Source: an uncultured bacterium (GTDB lineage Bacteria; Cyanobacteriota; Vampirovibrionia; Gastranaerophilales; Gastranaerophilaceae). Taken from it: a stretch of 64,000 bases of DNA. Position 1 is the first letter of the stretch. Every line of letters starts with the position of its first letter. Positions 17,440 to 25,192 of this stretch are shown piece by piece. The position numbers and the translations under genes were made by a program. The notes beneath the pieces are model-generated. The model saw nothing but the letters and a program-made list of their open reading frames with translations, was not told the origin of the DNA and ran no database searches. The DNA lies in contig CASDVM010000012.1 of assembly GCA_949284415.1 (NCBI GenBank), forward strand, positions 1 to 64,000. The letters are read 5' to 3'.

Positions 17440-18279
17440 ATGAATTTTTTAAAGGTTCTTGTAATAATTTCATTTGTTTTTCTCACGCTCATCACGCTGA
17501 AGCTTCATCCCGATATGCATCAGCCGATGATTATAGAAGATGCTGACTTTAAACTTACAAGAATAAGCGATACTTTATCGACAGAAAAGATTCCGGTAAA
17601 TTCTACAATACAAAAACCAAAAACAACAGAAAAAATTGTAGAAACACCGGAGCCTGATTTAAAAACAATTCAAAAAGAACTGGAGGTTCAAACACATCAT
17701 CCTTCTAACAAACAAACTAAATATATTGAACCAAAAAATGTTAATTCCCCAAAGACCGAAAAAAAAATTACAACATCTTCCCCCGAGCCTGAAGACTCGC
17801 AGCTCGAACTTCTTGAAAGAATATTAGAACAGACAGAACAGGAGGCAAAGCAACAGCCTGAAAAAGTAGAACAAAAGCCTGTTCAAAAACAAAACACGAA
17901 TTTCAAAAACCCGTATATGACCGAACAGGAAGAAATAATTGCCTGGAACAAATGGAGAAGCAATTTGCAAAATCAAATCATGCGCGATTCTCAAATTGAC
18001 TATGCACCGTTGGGAACATTATTCTTATTCACATTTGTTGTTGACAAGTTCGGCAATATTTCAAATATAAAAGTAGAATGCTCAAACCCTAATTACATGG
18101 ATGTTGCAAGAAATAACGTAAAACCTGCTATCGCAAACCTGCAGAAAAAACCTATATTGAATTTTCCTAAAGGTACTCAAAGAACATCAACCGTAGTTAC
18201 GGGATTATTTTTAATCGGAACACAGGAAAGGTACTCTACACCGAATGACTTTTCTGACTATGAAAGGGTAACATACTGA
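17440..18279 (+). CDS. TonB-like protein (operon gene 3)
   Basis: A 279-residue protein with TonB architecture: an N-terminal TM anchor (FLKVLVIISFVFLTLITLKL), then a long Lys/Pro/Glu-rich spacer (about residues 45-160), then a TonB C-terminal-like fold from about 170 (TLFLFTFVVDKFGNISNIKV; RTSTVVTGLFLIG). Family proteins span the periplasm and pass energy or contacts to outer-membrane partners. It begins 2 nt after the FHA-like membrane gene, and its stop overlaps the next start by one base (TGATG). No ExbB/ExbD lies in this operon; canonical ones are at 47-49 kb. Confidence 0.78.
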   Translation: MNFLKVLVIISFVFLTLITLKLHPDMHQPMIIEDADFKLTRISDTLSTEKIPVNSTIQKPKTTEKIVETPEPDLKTIQKELEVQTHHPSNKQTKYIEPKNVNSPKTEKKITTSSPEPEDSQLELLERILEQTEQEAKQQPEKVEQKPVQKQNTNFKNPYMTEQEEIIAWNKWRSNLQNQIMRDSQIDYAPLGTLFLFTFVVDKFGNISNIKVECSNPNYMDVARNNVKPAIANLQKKPILNFPKGTQRTSTVVTGLFLIGTQERYSTPNDFSDYERVTY

Positions 18280-18419
18280 TGAACGGAATGAAAATTGCAA
18301 TCATTGCAATAATAACTTTAATCATAGTAGCCGCTGCAACAGCAGTAATTGCAAATATTAAACCTCAGATGCATAAAACTTTCCGGCTGGAAAATATTAT
18401 TTTTAAAAGGAGTAAATAA
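18279..18419 (+). CDS. Small single-TM protein, 46 aa (operon gene 4)
   Basis: Read directly from the sequence: MNGMKIAIIAIITLIIVAAA, then a short basic tail ending FKRSK. It has one TM segment (about residues 4-26). Its ATG overlaps the stop of the upstream TonB-like gene (TGATG), indicating translational coupling, and its 3' end carries the AAAAGGAG used by the next gene. It is too short for default gene-calling cut-offs. Its position inside a tight operon is the main evidence. Confidence 0.6.
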   Translation: MNGMKIAIIAIITLIIVAAATAVIANIKPQMHKTFRLENIIFKRSK

Positions 18420-18421
18420 AT

Positions 18422-18601
18422 TTGTTCGGAATAATTTGCACGGTTCTATGTATTTTAATAGAAATACCTTTCGGCATAAAATTTATGCAGGCACGGAAAA
18501 ATTTTGACATAATAAGACAAACCGCAATTGTAATTATTATGCTTATTATTGCCGTAATATTTTTTGCCGTTTATAAATTAGGATTATTTGTGATAAGATA
18601 A
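18422..18601 (+). CDS. Small two-TM protein, 59 aa, TTG start (operon gene 5)
   Basis: Starts at a TTG at 18422 with AAAAGGAG 9 nt upstream and ends TAA at 18599-18601. Two hydrophobic segments (residues about 2-20 and 33-55) flank a basic loop (MQARKNFDIIRQ), giving a hairpin membrane protein. It lies 2 nt after the 46-aa gene and 7 nt before the zinc-ribbon TonB-like gene. No family recognised. Its size and place suggest an accessory membrane subunit. Confidence 0.6.
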   Translation: MFGIICTVLCILIEIPFGIKFMQARKNFDIIRQTAIVIIMLIIAVIFFAVYKLGLFVIR

Positions 18602-18608
18602 TTTTGTT

Positions 18609-19535
18609 ATGTACAGATGTAGAGAATGCAAAGCTGAATACAGAGAAAAAGTTGAATACTGCGACTGCGGGAACAACACATTTGACTATATAGAAGACTC
18701 AAAACCTGCGGCTAAACAGGCTTCTGTTAAACAACCGCACAGTCCTCTTACGCTTGAGCAGAAATCGGAAATTGTTTCAAGAATATTTTTTGCACTCTGC
18801 ATAATTCTGTCAATTCTTGTCTGGATGATACCTGCAGGAGAAAAATCAGCAAATACGAAAAAAACAACCGCTCCGGCGAAACAAAAATCGGCAGTAACAA
18901 AAAATATTCCTGATATTGATAAAATATGGGATGATACTCCGTTATATGAACCGCGTTCCAAAACGGAACCTGCCGAGCAACCGATGACTCCCGCGGATTA
19001 TGTCAGACAGCTCTCGCAATCTGTTACGCAAATAAATAAACCCAAAACAGCTGTTAATAATATTCCGCCGGCGCAAATATCACAGCCTGTACCAAAAGCA
19101 TCCTCTGCGAAATCATCTGCCCCGAAAAAAACTGAGCAGGTTCAAAAAAAAAAAAATAATAATATAAAAAAAGACATGCCCGTAAACCCTGAGCTTTTAA
19201 CTCCTTCAAAGCCTCAAAAACCGTCTTATAATCCCAACAGCCCCGTGATGCTCAGATACAAAAATAATTTACGCGCGGCACTGTTTTCAAAATTTGCGGT
19301 CGGAAGCATTCAAGGCTCGGGAGAATGTTCTATTCAGTTTTCAGTTGATAAAACAGGCAAACTTATAAACAGAAAATTTTCAAAAGAATCATCTAATAAA
19401 GGCTTAAATGACACAGTTTATTATATGCTTATGAGTGTTCCAAGATTTTCGCCCCCTCCTGATGAATACAACGGAGAAACTATCCGTATGAATTTTAAAA
19501 TAAACAACGGCGATTACGAAATTACTATACATTAA
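18609..19535 (+). CDS. Zinc-ribbon, single-TM, TonB-like protein (operon gene 6)
   Basis: A 308-residue protein with an unusual order of parts. An N-terminal zinc ribbon (CRECKAEYREKVEYCDCG, residues 4-21) is followed by a TM segment near residues 58-75 (IFFALCIILSILVWMIP). A low-complexity Pro/Lys/Ser linker leads to a TonB C-terminal-like domain from about 210 (GSGECSIQFSVDKTGKLINRKF; MNFKINNGDYEITIH). The zinc ribbon should be cytoplasmic and the TonB-like end periplasmic, so it could connect cytoplasmic signals to the envelope. It closes the operon. A 10-A run at 19146-19155 in the linker is a possible slippage site. Confidence 0.75.
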   Translation: MYRCRECKAEYREKVEYCDCGNNTFDYIEDSKPAAKQASVKQPHSPLTLEQKSEIVSRIFFALCIILSILVWMIPAGEKSANTKKTTAPAKQKSAVTKNIPDIDKIWDDTPLYEPRSKTEPAEQPMTPADYVRQLSQSVTQINKPKTAVNNIPPAQISQPVPKASSAKSSAPKKTEQVQKKKNNNIKKDMPVNPELLTPSKPQKPSYNPNSPVMLRYKNNLRAALFSKFAVGSIQGSGECSIQFSVDKTGKLINRKFSKESSNKGLNDTVYYMLMSVPRFSPPPDEYNGETIRMNFKINNGDYEITIH

Positions 19536-19579
19536 GTTCATTACCCATATACAGTTCATCTTGAACTTGTTTCAGAAAC

Positions 19580-19606
19580 TTGCTGAAATGCTGAAATAAA
19601 TTCAGC
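19580..19606. repeat. CTGAAATAAATTCAGC palindromic repeat, copy 1
   Basis: ATGCTGAAATAAATTCAGCAT forms a near-perfect hairpin, preceded by a degenerate TTGTTTCAG arm. A second copy lies in the terminator loop at 21153-21225. It resembles the CTGAAACAAGTTCAGGATGAC repeats dispersed in many bacterial genomes (from memory). Here it lies between the convergent operon end and the secreted TonB-like gene. Confidence 0.6.
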
Positions 19607-19629
19607 ATCAATACAAAATAGTTAATTCC

Positions 19630-20373
19630 TTACAGGCTGAAATTAAAATTCAAAATAATCACAATTTCTTCATTAAAAAATTCTTTCGGGAAAGGCTTGA
19701 ATGGTGAGGAAGCTTTTATGGCAGAACCTGCATTTTCATCAAGCGCCTTAATTTTAGAAGATTTTAAAATTTTACATCTTTTTACTGTACCGTCTTTGTT
19801 GAGTGTAAGAGCCATTTGGACAAGCAGATCCTTCTGGCCTTTAGCAAGAATATCAATCTGTTTTCTGGGCGGAACCTTCCAGTTTTTTATAACTTTTTCT
19901 CTTACTTCTGTTACATAAGGTGTATAATCAACATATTTGCCTTCGGAACTGAATATAAAAGATTCTTTATCCGATACAAATATTTGTACGGCATGCAGCT
20001 GGCCTGACGGATAATCATAAATTATTCTGCATTTCATAAGCTCCGGACGTCTGAAAGATACATATTTTAACTCATTTGTATCGGTATTATAAATAAGCTC
20101 CGCACCGCTGTATTTGACGTAGTGGTAAGCTTTATTCTGAGTACCGTCATCTTTTACAAGCGTAAAATCATGGTAATATTTCGGATATTTATCTGTTTTG
20201 ATAACAGGCCTTATCTTGCTGAAAATAACAGCAAGTGTTTCATTAACTTTTTCATAATTTGTACTTTGCGAAGCCTGCAAAAATTCAGGCTCGATTTTTA
20301 CATACTTTGAAGAAGCCGTTGCAGCTGAAGACATCAATAAAATTATTGAACACAATATAAGTAACTTTTTCAT
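19630..20373 (-). CDS. Secreted protein with TonB C-terminal-like domain
   Basis: A 247-residue protein with a signal peptide (MKKLLILCSIILLMSSAATA). A unique beta-rich middle is followed by a TonB_C-like domain at about 165-247 (VIKNWKVPPRKQIDIL; LVQMALTLNKDGTVKRCKIL; the EIVIILNFNFSL end). Lacking a retained TM anchor and a proline-rich spacer, it is not a classical TonB; it may be a periplasmic TonB_C protein. I start at the ATG at 20373 behind CAGGAGT, not the longer frame to 20442. It is convergent with the six-gene operon, which ends in the same kind of domain. Confidence 0.75.
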   Translation of the reverse strand: MKKLLILCSIILLMSSAATASSKYVKIEPEFLQASQSTNYEKVNETLAVIFSKIRPVIKTDKYPKYYHDFTLVKDDGTQNKAYHYVKYSGAELIYNTDTNELKYVSFRRPELMKCRIIYDYPSGQLHAVQIFVSDKESFIFSSEGKYVDYTPYVTEVREKVIKNWKVPPRKQIDILAKGQKDLLVQMALTLNKDGTVKRCKILKSSKIKALDENAGSAIKASSPFKPFPKEFFNEEIVIILNFNFSL

Positions 20374-20590
20374 AACATAACTCCTGTAAAAAATTGTACC
20401 ACAAACAAAGAAATATTCATAATTTCTGCCGTTTTTAAGCATTTTTTATTTAAGAAATGTTAAAAATAAACTAAAAATCATAAAGTTTAATAAAAAAATT
20501 TCCGTAAATAATTTCGCAGTCAATATTGACTTTTGGCAAAACATAATTAAAAGGAGTAGAAAGTACTAAAAAAATTGAAAGGATGCGTAT

Positions 20591-21082
20591 ATGACATCTG
20601 TAAGTTCAATTAATTCTGCGTCTGCATTTATGGGAGCATGCAAAACAGAAGAGCTAAGCTCATCCACAAAGCAGAAGCTTGAAGCTCTGGGCATTGATCC
20701 TGCAACCGTAACATCGGAAGCTCAGGCTCAAAGCTTAATTGCGCAGGCAGAAGCAGCAAAGCATCAGCAAAATTCAGGACAACAGCAAGGAGGTAATTCA
20801 TCAGAACAGGAGCTCCTGTCAGAAGCAAAAGATCTTGCCTCAAAAGTTGGTGCAACGGTATCATCGAATGACACGCTGGATGATATTATTGACAAAATCG
20901 CAGAAGAAATTCAGATTATGCTGAATTCAGGCGACCGCTCGAAAATATCCCAGGCACAGGGTTATCAGGCACAACTTGAGAGTATTTCCTGCAGAGCAGA
21001 CTCTGTTCAATCAACACAACAGAATATTTTTAACGCAATGGATATGGTTTCCATAAGCAATAAATACGCATTGGGCTTATAG
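20591..21082 (+). CDS. Hypothetical helical protein with N-terminal F-x-G motif
   Basis: A 163-residue Ser/Gln/Ala-rich protein beginning MTSVSSINSASAFMGACKTE, with FMG at residues 13-15. No Sec signal is visible. The rest is predicted helical (ELLSEAKDLASKVGAT, AQGYQAQLESIS) with a Gln-rich linker; the C-terminus is MVSISNKYALGL. The composition resembles secreted or surface structural proteins, and rod/hook-type proteins have similar helical Ser/Asn/Gln composition, but no family is assigned. GAAAGGATG precedes the ATG. It is followed by a terminator that has a repeat inserted in its loop. Confidence 0.7.
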   Translation: MTSVSSINSASAFMGACKTEELSSSTKQKLEALGIDPATVTSEAQAQSLIAQAEAAKHQQNSGQQQGGNSSEQELLSEAKDLASKVGATVSSNDTLDDIIDKIAEEIQIMLNSGDRSKISQAQGYQAQLESISCRADSVQSTQQNIFNAMDMVSISNKYALGL

Positions 21083-21135
21083 GAATGTATTCAAAAAAAA
21101 ATTAAAAAATTAAAGATTAGTTTATTGAATTAAAT

Positions 21136-21243
21136 AAAAAGCGATATTACGTTGATAAATTTATTCCGAATATCAGACCTCTGTATTTCAGGAGCTGACT
21201 GAGATACTGAAATAAATTCAGCTTGACGTAAATATCGCTTTTT
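21136..21243 (+). terminator. Terminator with a repeat inserted in its loop
   Basis: The arms AAAAAGCGATATTACGT (21136-21152) and ACGTAAATATCGCTTTTT (21226-21243) pair apart from one bulged A, with a T-run after them. The ~73-nt loop contains a CTGAAATAAATTCAGC palindrome of the kind at 19580. The likely history is an ordinary terminator hairpin that received a repeat in its loop. It serves the convergent genes at 20591 and 21248. Confidence 0.7.
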
Positions 21244-21247
21244 ATTA

Positions 21248-22225
21248 TTACCAAGGATAATCATCCGTTATCTGCCATCCGTCTTTCATAATCAGGGCAG
21301 CACAAGCATCACCCGCCATCCAATATCCGCCTTCACCTGTCTTTAAATTACAAGAACCATTCATTTCATGAGGGGCAAGAATTTGCTCTCTTGAATAATT
21401 ACTGGCGTAGGGAAGAAAATGCGGATTTTTTTCACGATTATCAAATGTAAAAGTAAACACGTCTTTACCAACAAAAGCATAACGTTTTGGATTTCTTAAA
21501 TAAACACGTATTCTTGTTACAGGCTCATAAAGCTCTCCGCTATAACGGAAAAAACTGTATGCCACAGGCACACCGCCTGTTACAACCATATAATGAGGCG
21601 CTCTTGCATTTGCACTGTTTGAGGCAACGTTATATCCCATACGATACATGTAAGAAATTCCATAACAGGATTTACCACCGGAACATTTGCCTGAAGAAAT
21701 GACTTTTACATAGGGTTCAAAATAGGTCTGAACCCATTTATCAAGTTCATCGACTTTACGATACCCCCAATCTGACGCCATACCGCGATCATTCTCTGCC
21801 ATTGCTTGAACTTGCGTTAAGATAGCATAAGCTTTTTTCACGGATTCAGCAGTAACTCGTTTCTGATGATTTGCGATCATTCCCGGTATTGTCAATGCTG
21901 CTACTATACCGATAACGCCTAAGGTTATCAAAACCTCGGCCAAGGTAAACGCTGCTTTTTTATGAAGTGAATGAGTAAATAAGTAAATAGGAGAATAAGT
22001 TCGTTTCGGCAGCGCAGCCGCTGCACCCGCAACATCAGTTTTGCATGAACTTTCTATGTCATAACGAGACTCTTTTGAGTCGTTAAACAAGGACATCCTT
22101 CTTTGTAACAAGCCACTCTCATGTCCTTCGGACACCATCTCCCGAAGGGCGCGGGATTGAATATTAAGATCCTGCATCGCGCATATGGTGAGCGATCTTT
22201 TTATGATAAATTTCAGATTGCGCAA
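21248..22225 (-). CDS. Prepilin-like protein 1 with long repeat-derived leader
   Basis: The pilin part begins at KKAAFTLAEVLITLG (about residue 90 of the open frame), the class III prepilin-peptidase motif and first helix of type IV pilin/pseudopilin proteins. A helical spine and a Cys-containing globular domain follow, ending DGWQITDDYPW. The frame upstream of the motif is made of palindromic repeat DNA and has no credible start near the pilin. The only good start is ATG 22332 with AAGGAGT, which runs into a G10 tract and a TGA, out of frame with the pilin. Changing the tract to 11 or 8 G joins them. It is either phase-variable, a pseudogene, or affected by a homopolymer error. It lies 68 nt downstream of an acetyltransferase gene. 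Confidence 0.75.
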   Translation of the reverse strand: MRNLKFIIKRSLTICAMQDLNIQSRALREMVSEGHESGLLQRRMSLFNDSKESRYDIESSCKTDVAGAAAALPKRTYSPIYLFTHSLHKKAAFTLAEVLITLGVIGIVAALTIPGMIANHQKRVTAESVKKAYAILTQVQAMAENDRGMASDWGYRKVDELDKWVQTYFEPYVKVISSGKCSGGKSCYGISYMYRMGYNVASNSANARAPHYMVVTGGVPVAYSFFRYSGELYEPVTRIRVYLRNPKRYAFVGKDVFTFTFDNREKNPHFLPYASNYSREQILAPHEMNGSCNLKTGEGGYWMAGDACAALIMKDGWQITDDYPW

Positions 22226-22294
22226 TAAATGCGCAATAACATTACCGTATACGACTTGACTTACAGCCTTTTCGCCACAAGTCAGCTGAGAGTG

Positions 22295-22332
22295 CCCCCC
22301 CCCCGATTTACAAATCTTAACATTTTCTTCAT
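22295..22332 (-). other. Start region and G10 tract of prepilin gene 1
   Basis: On the minus strand, ATG at 22332 (MKKMLRFVNR) follows AAGGAGTTTGAGT. After nine codons and a C it meets ten Gs (22304-22295). With ten the frame reads GGG-TLS-stop; with 11 or 8 it stays open into the prepilin at 21248. The plus-strand flanks are TG-C10-GA, as in the other two tracts. Confidence 0.85.
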
Positions 22333-22400
22333 ACTCAAACTCCTTATTTTTAATATCTTACTTATCCAGTATAACAAATATTGCTTAATTTGTCTATGCT

Positions 22401-22964
22401 TCAGCTGTGCATAATTTCTTTCATAACTTTACACGGATTCCCGACCGCAATCGAATTTGACGGTATATCTTTTGTTACAACACTTCCTGCGCCTATTACA
22501 ACGTTATTGCCAATCGTAACACCGGGCATTACACATACATGCCCGCCTATCCAGACATCATTACCGATTTTGACAGGTTTTGCATATTCAAGACCTTTAT
22601 TTCTCTCTTTAGCGTCCACGGGGTGCCCTGCCGTATAAAACCCGCAAAACGGTCCTATAAAAACATTATCGCCAAACTTAACTTTTGCAGCGTCAAGAAT
22701 TACGCAGTTGTGATTTGAGTAAAAATTTTCGCCTATTTCTATATTGTAACCGTAATCACACCAAAAGTCCTGCTCTATCCAAAAATTTTCTCCTGTTTTG
22801 CCGAGAATTTTTTTTAATAAGGCTTTTCTTTCCTCTATCTTATCGGGAGAAAGATCATTATACTGTTTACAAAGGCATTTGCATCTTATTCTTTCATCCG
22901 CAAGTTCTTTATCGTAATTTGCATCATATAAAAGTCCTTTTAGCATTTTTTCTTTTTCGTTCAT
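22401..22964 (-). CDS. Sugar O-acetyltransferase (maltose/galactoside type)
   Basis: A 187-residue hexapeptide-repeat acetyltransferase. An N-terminal helical cap (MLKGLLYDANYDKELADERI) precedes left-handed beta-helix repeats with the catalytic His segment FYTAGHPVD and the acceptor loop IGNDVWIGGHVCVMPGVTIG. This is the Maa/LacA/NodL layout. It transfers acetyl from acetyl-CoA to a sugar hydroxyl in the cytosol; the exact sugar cannot be read from sequence. Full length. The prepilin-like gene lies immediately downstream on the same strand. Confidence 0.92.
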   Translation of the reverse strand: MNEKEKMLKGLLYDANYDKELADERIRCKCLCKQYNDLSPDKIEERKALLKKILGKTGENFWIEQDFWCDYGYNIEIGENFYSNHNCVILDAAKVKFGDNVFIGPFCGFYTAGHPVDAKERNKGLEYAKPVKIGNDVWIGGHVCVMPGVTIGNNVVIGAGSVVTKDIPSNSIAVGNPCKVMKEIMHS

Positions 22965-23084
22965 AAATCCAAATAACCTTTCTGATAAAAAATAATATCA
23001 TAAAAACTATCCTGATGAGTAATGAGCATTTTTTATAAGTGAAAGACAATAATTAACGTAATACATAAATACTCGGGAAAAAAT

Positions 23085-25190
23085 ATGCTGAAAAAAATTA
23101 TAACTGTTTTAACCATTCTTATTGGAATATCAAATATTTCTATAGCAGAAGAATTAATAAAACCGCAGAGTAAATATCCCGATTATGGATACCTTTATCT
23201 CGGGCCTGACAAATACGAAAAAATAAACAGAAAAGTTTTTGCCTTCAATTTAGGATTAAACAAATATGCCATACGTCCCGTACACATTCTATGGTGTTCA
23301 GTGATGCCTGAATACGGAATTGAGCGGATTCAGACAGCTTACAAAAACATTGAATACCCGAAAAGATTAGTCAGCACACTAATACAAAAAGACTTTAAAT
23401 CATCGGGAACGGAAACTTTGAGATTTCTTGCAAATACAACCATAGGCATCGGAGGAATGTTTGATCCTGCAAAACGGTATTTTAAGCTTGAACCCGTAAA
23501 TGAAGATATGGAACAGGCTTTGACAAAATGCAAATGCAATTCGGGCTCTTATATTGTCCTGCCTGTAATGAACGGCACAACGGCAAGGGGAATTGCAGGT
23601 AAAATTCTTGATACTTCACTGAACCCTACAACTTATGTAGGTACTCCGATACTTGCAATGATAAAAGCAGGGCTTACCGTCAACAGGACTTCATATATAC
23701 AACCACTTATAAAAATGATTGAATCAAATTATGCAGATCCTTATGAAATAGCAAGAAAAATGTACGGAATTGATAATTATATAAAATGCAGTAATCTTGA
23801 CAGAAAAGAAGTTCTTGAAAACGGTTTTAAAGAAATCGAAAACACACCTGAACTTGTACAAAATACTCTGGATATGCGGGGGAAAACAAATATAGAAACA
23901 GCAGGCTCAAAAGAAAAGTTAACCGTAACAGATATAGTAAAAGGCGGAGCAAACATAGATAATATTATTTTACAGAGTTATAATTCAGACAATTCACAGC
24001 TTATGGCTGATATACTTCTGGAAGATTACAAGCCGCAAAACCCTGTTGTAGACTCGATGAGAACTGCACTTTTTGACATGCCTGAAGTCGATGCTTCAAT
24101 GTGGAATGAACTTTCCGTATGGAACAGATGTTTCAGCAAAAAAATTAAAACATCCTCTGTCAATATCACTCCTGACAAAGCTGATTACAATTTCAAATAT
24201 ATTATGCAAAAAGATAAAAACTCGCCTGTCGCAATAATTTACCCGTCAATCGGAGAGGGCATAACATCCGGACATTCGGTTATTCTGGCAAAAATATTTT
24301 ATGATGAAGGGTATTCCGTAATAATTCAGGGGAGTCATTTTCAATGGGAATTTGTAAAAAGTATGCCTCAAGGCTACGCCCCGGGAATTCCTTCTGTTGA
24401 TACGGAATATCTAAAAACAGTTACGGGTAAAATTATCGAAAAACTTGAAAATAAATACAACTGTAAATTCAGCGGGAAAACAGTTATCGGAACATCTTTC
24501 GGTGCACTGACAACTCTTTTTCTTGCAAACAGTGAATTTAAAAATAATACCCTGAATATTACAAAATATATTTCAATCTGCCCGCCTGTAGAGCTTGTAT
24601 ACGCGATGGAACAGGTTGACCAAAACAGCGAAGAATGGAATAAAAATCCGGATAATCTGAAAGAAACAGCCGCAATTACTGCCGCAAAAGTTGTTCAATT
24701 AACAGATATGAAAGATACGGCAAAAGACCTTGAACTTGAAAATCTTCCGTTTACGGAAGAAGAAGGCAAACTAATCACAGGTTTTATAATGCATCAGAAA
24801 TTGTCAGACTTAATTTTTACCATTGAAAATACTCCGAAAAATAAAAAAACAGATATTTATACAGCAATTAACAATATGAATTACAGAGATTATACGGAAA
24901 AATATCTTCTAAACGGGACTCATAAAACTCTTGAAGACTTAAGAAATGAGTCAAGTTTATTATCAATATCCGACTTTCTCCAAAACAGCACAAATTACAA
25001 AATTTACCATTCAATGGATGATTATCTTGTGAATACAAAGCAATTGAAACAGCTAAAAATCAGAACAGGCAAAAAAACACTCCTGCTAAGCAACGGAGCA
25101 CATCTTGGATTTTTATACACTCCAGAGTTCCTTAAAGATTTAAAACAGGAAATATCTTTAAGTCATAAAACAGCAGACTCAGGTAACTAA
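23085..25190 (+). CDS. MlaA-like protein fused to an alpha/beta-hydrolase domain
   Basis: A 701-residue secreted protein. Signal peptide residues 1-21 (MLKKIITVLTILIGISNISIA) lack a lipobox Cys. Residues about 35-245 match MlaA/VacJ: KYEKINRKVFAFNLGLNKY, FLANTTIGIGGMFDPAKRYF, EDMEQAL and GSYIVLPVMNGTTARG. MlaA normally forms an outer-membrane channel that removes phospholipids from the outer leaflet. Residues about 380-700 look like an alpha/beta hydrolase: PVAIIYPSIGEG, nucleophile elbow GTSFGAL near 467 and a candidate catalytic His in GAHLGF near 671. MlaA is normally about 250 residues and unfused. The enzyme domain could act on lipids in the envelope. No mlaBCDEF genes are nearby. Confidence 0.85.
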   Translation: MLKKIITVLTILIGISNISIAEELIKPQSKYPDYGYLYLGPDKYEKINRKVFAFNLGLNKYAIRPVHILWCSVMPEYGIERIQTAYKNIEYPKRLVSTLIQKDFKSSGTETLRFLANTTIGIGGMFDPAKRYFKLEPVNEDMEQALTKCKCNSGSYIVLPVMNGTTARGIAGKILDTSLNPTTYVGTPILAMIKAGLTVNRTSYIQPLIKMIESNYADPYEIARKMYGIDNYIKCSNLDRKEVLENGFKEIENTPELVQNTLDMRGKTNIETAGSKEKLTVTDIVKGGANIDNIILQSYNSDNSQLMADILLEDYKPQNPVVDSMRTALFDMPEVDASMWNELSVWNRCFSKKIKTSSVNITPDKADYNFKYIMQKDKNSPVAIIYPSIGEGITSGHSVILAKIFYDEGYSVIIQGSHFQWEFVKSMPQGYAPGIPSVDTEYLKTVTGKIIEKLENKYNCKFSGKTVIGTSFGALTTLFLANSEFKNNTLNITKYISICPPVELVYAMEQVDQNSEEWNKNPDNLKETAAITAAKVVQLTDMKDTAKDLELENLPFTEEEGKLITGFIMHQKLSDLIFTIENTPKNKKTDIYTAINNMNYRDYTEKYLLNGTHKTLEDLRNESSLLSISDFLQNSTNYKIYHSMDDYLVNTKQLKQLKIRTGKKTLLLSNGAHLGFLYTPEFLKDLKQEISLSHKTADSGN

Positions 25191-25192
25191 GT

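Noticed and set aside
17440-19535. Naming the two TonB-like proteins of the operon as TonB
   Set aside because: They lack adjacent ExbB/ExbD and a receptor; only the C-terminal fold is similar, so they are described as TonB-like.
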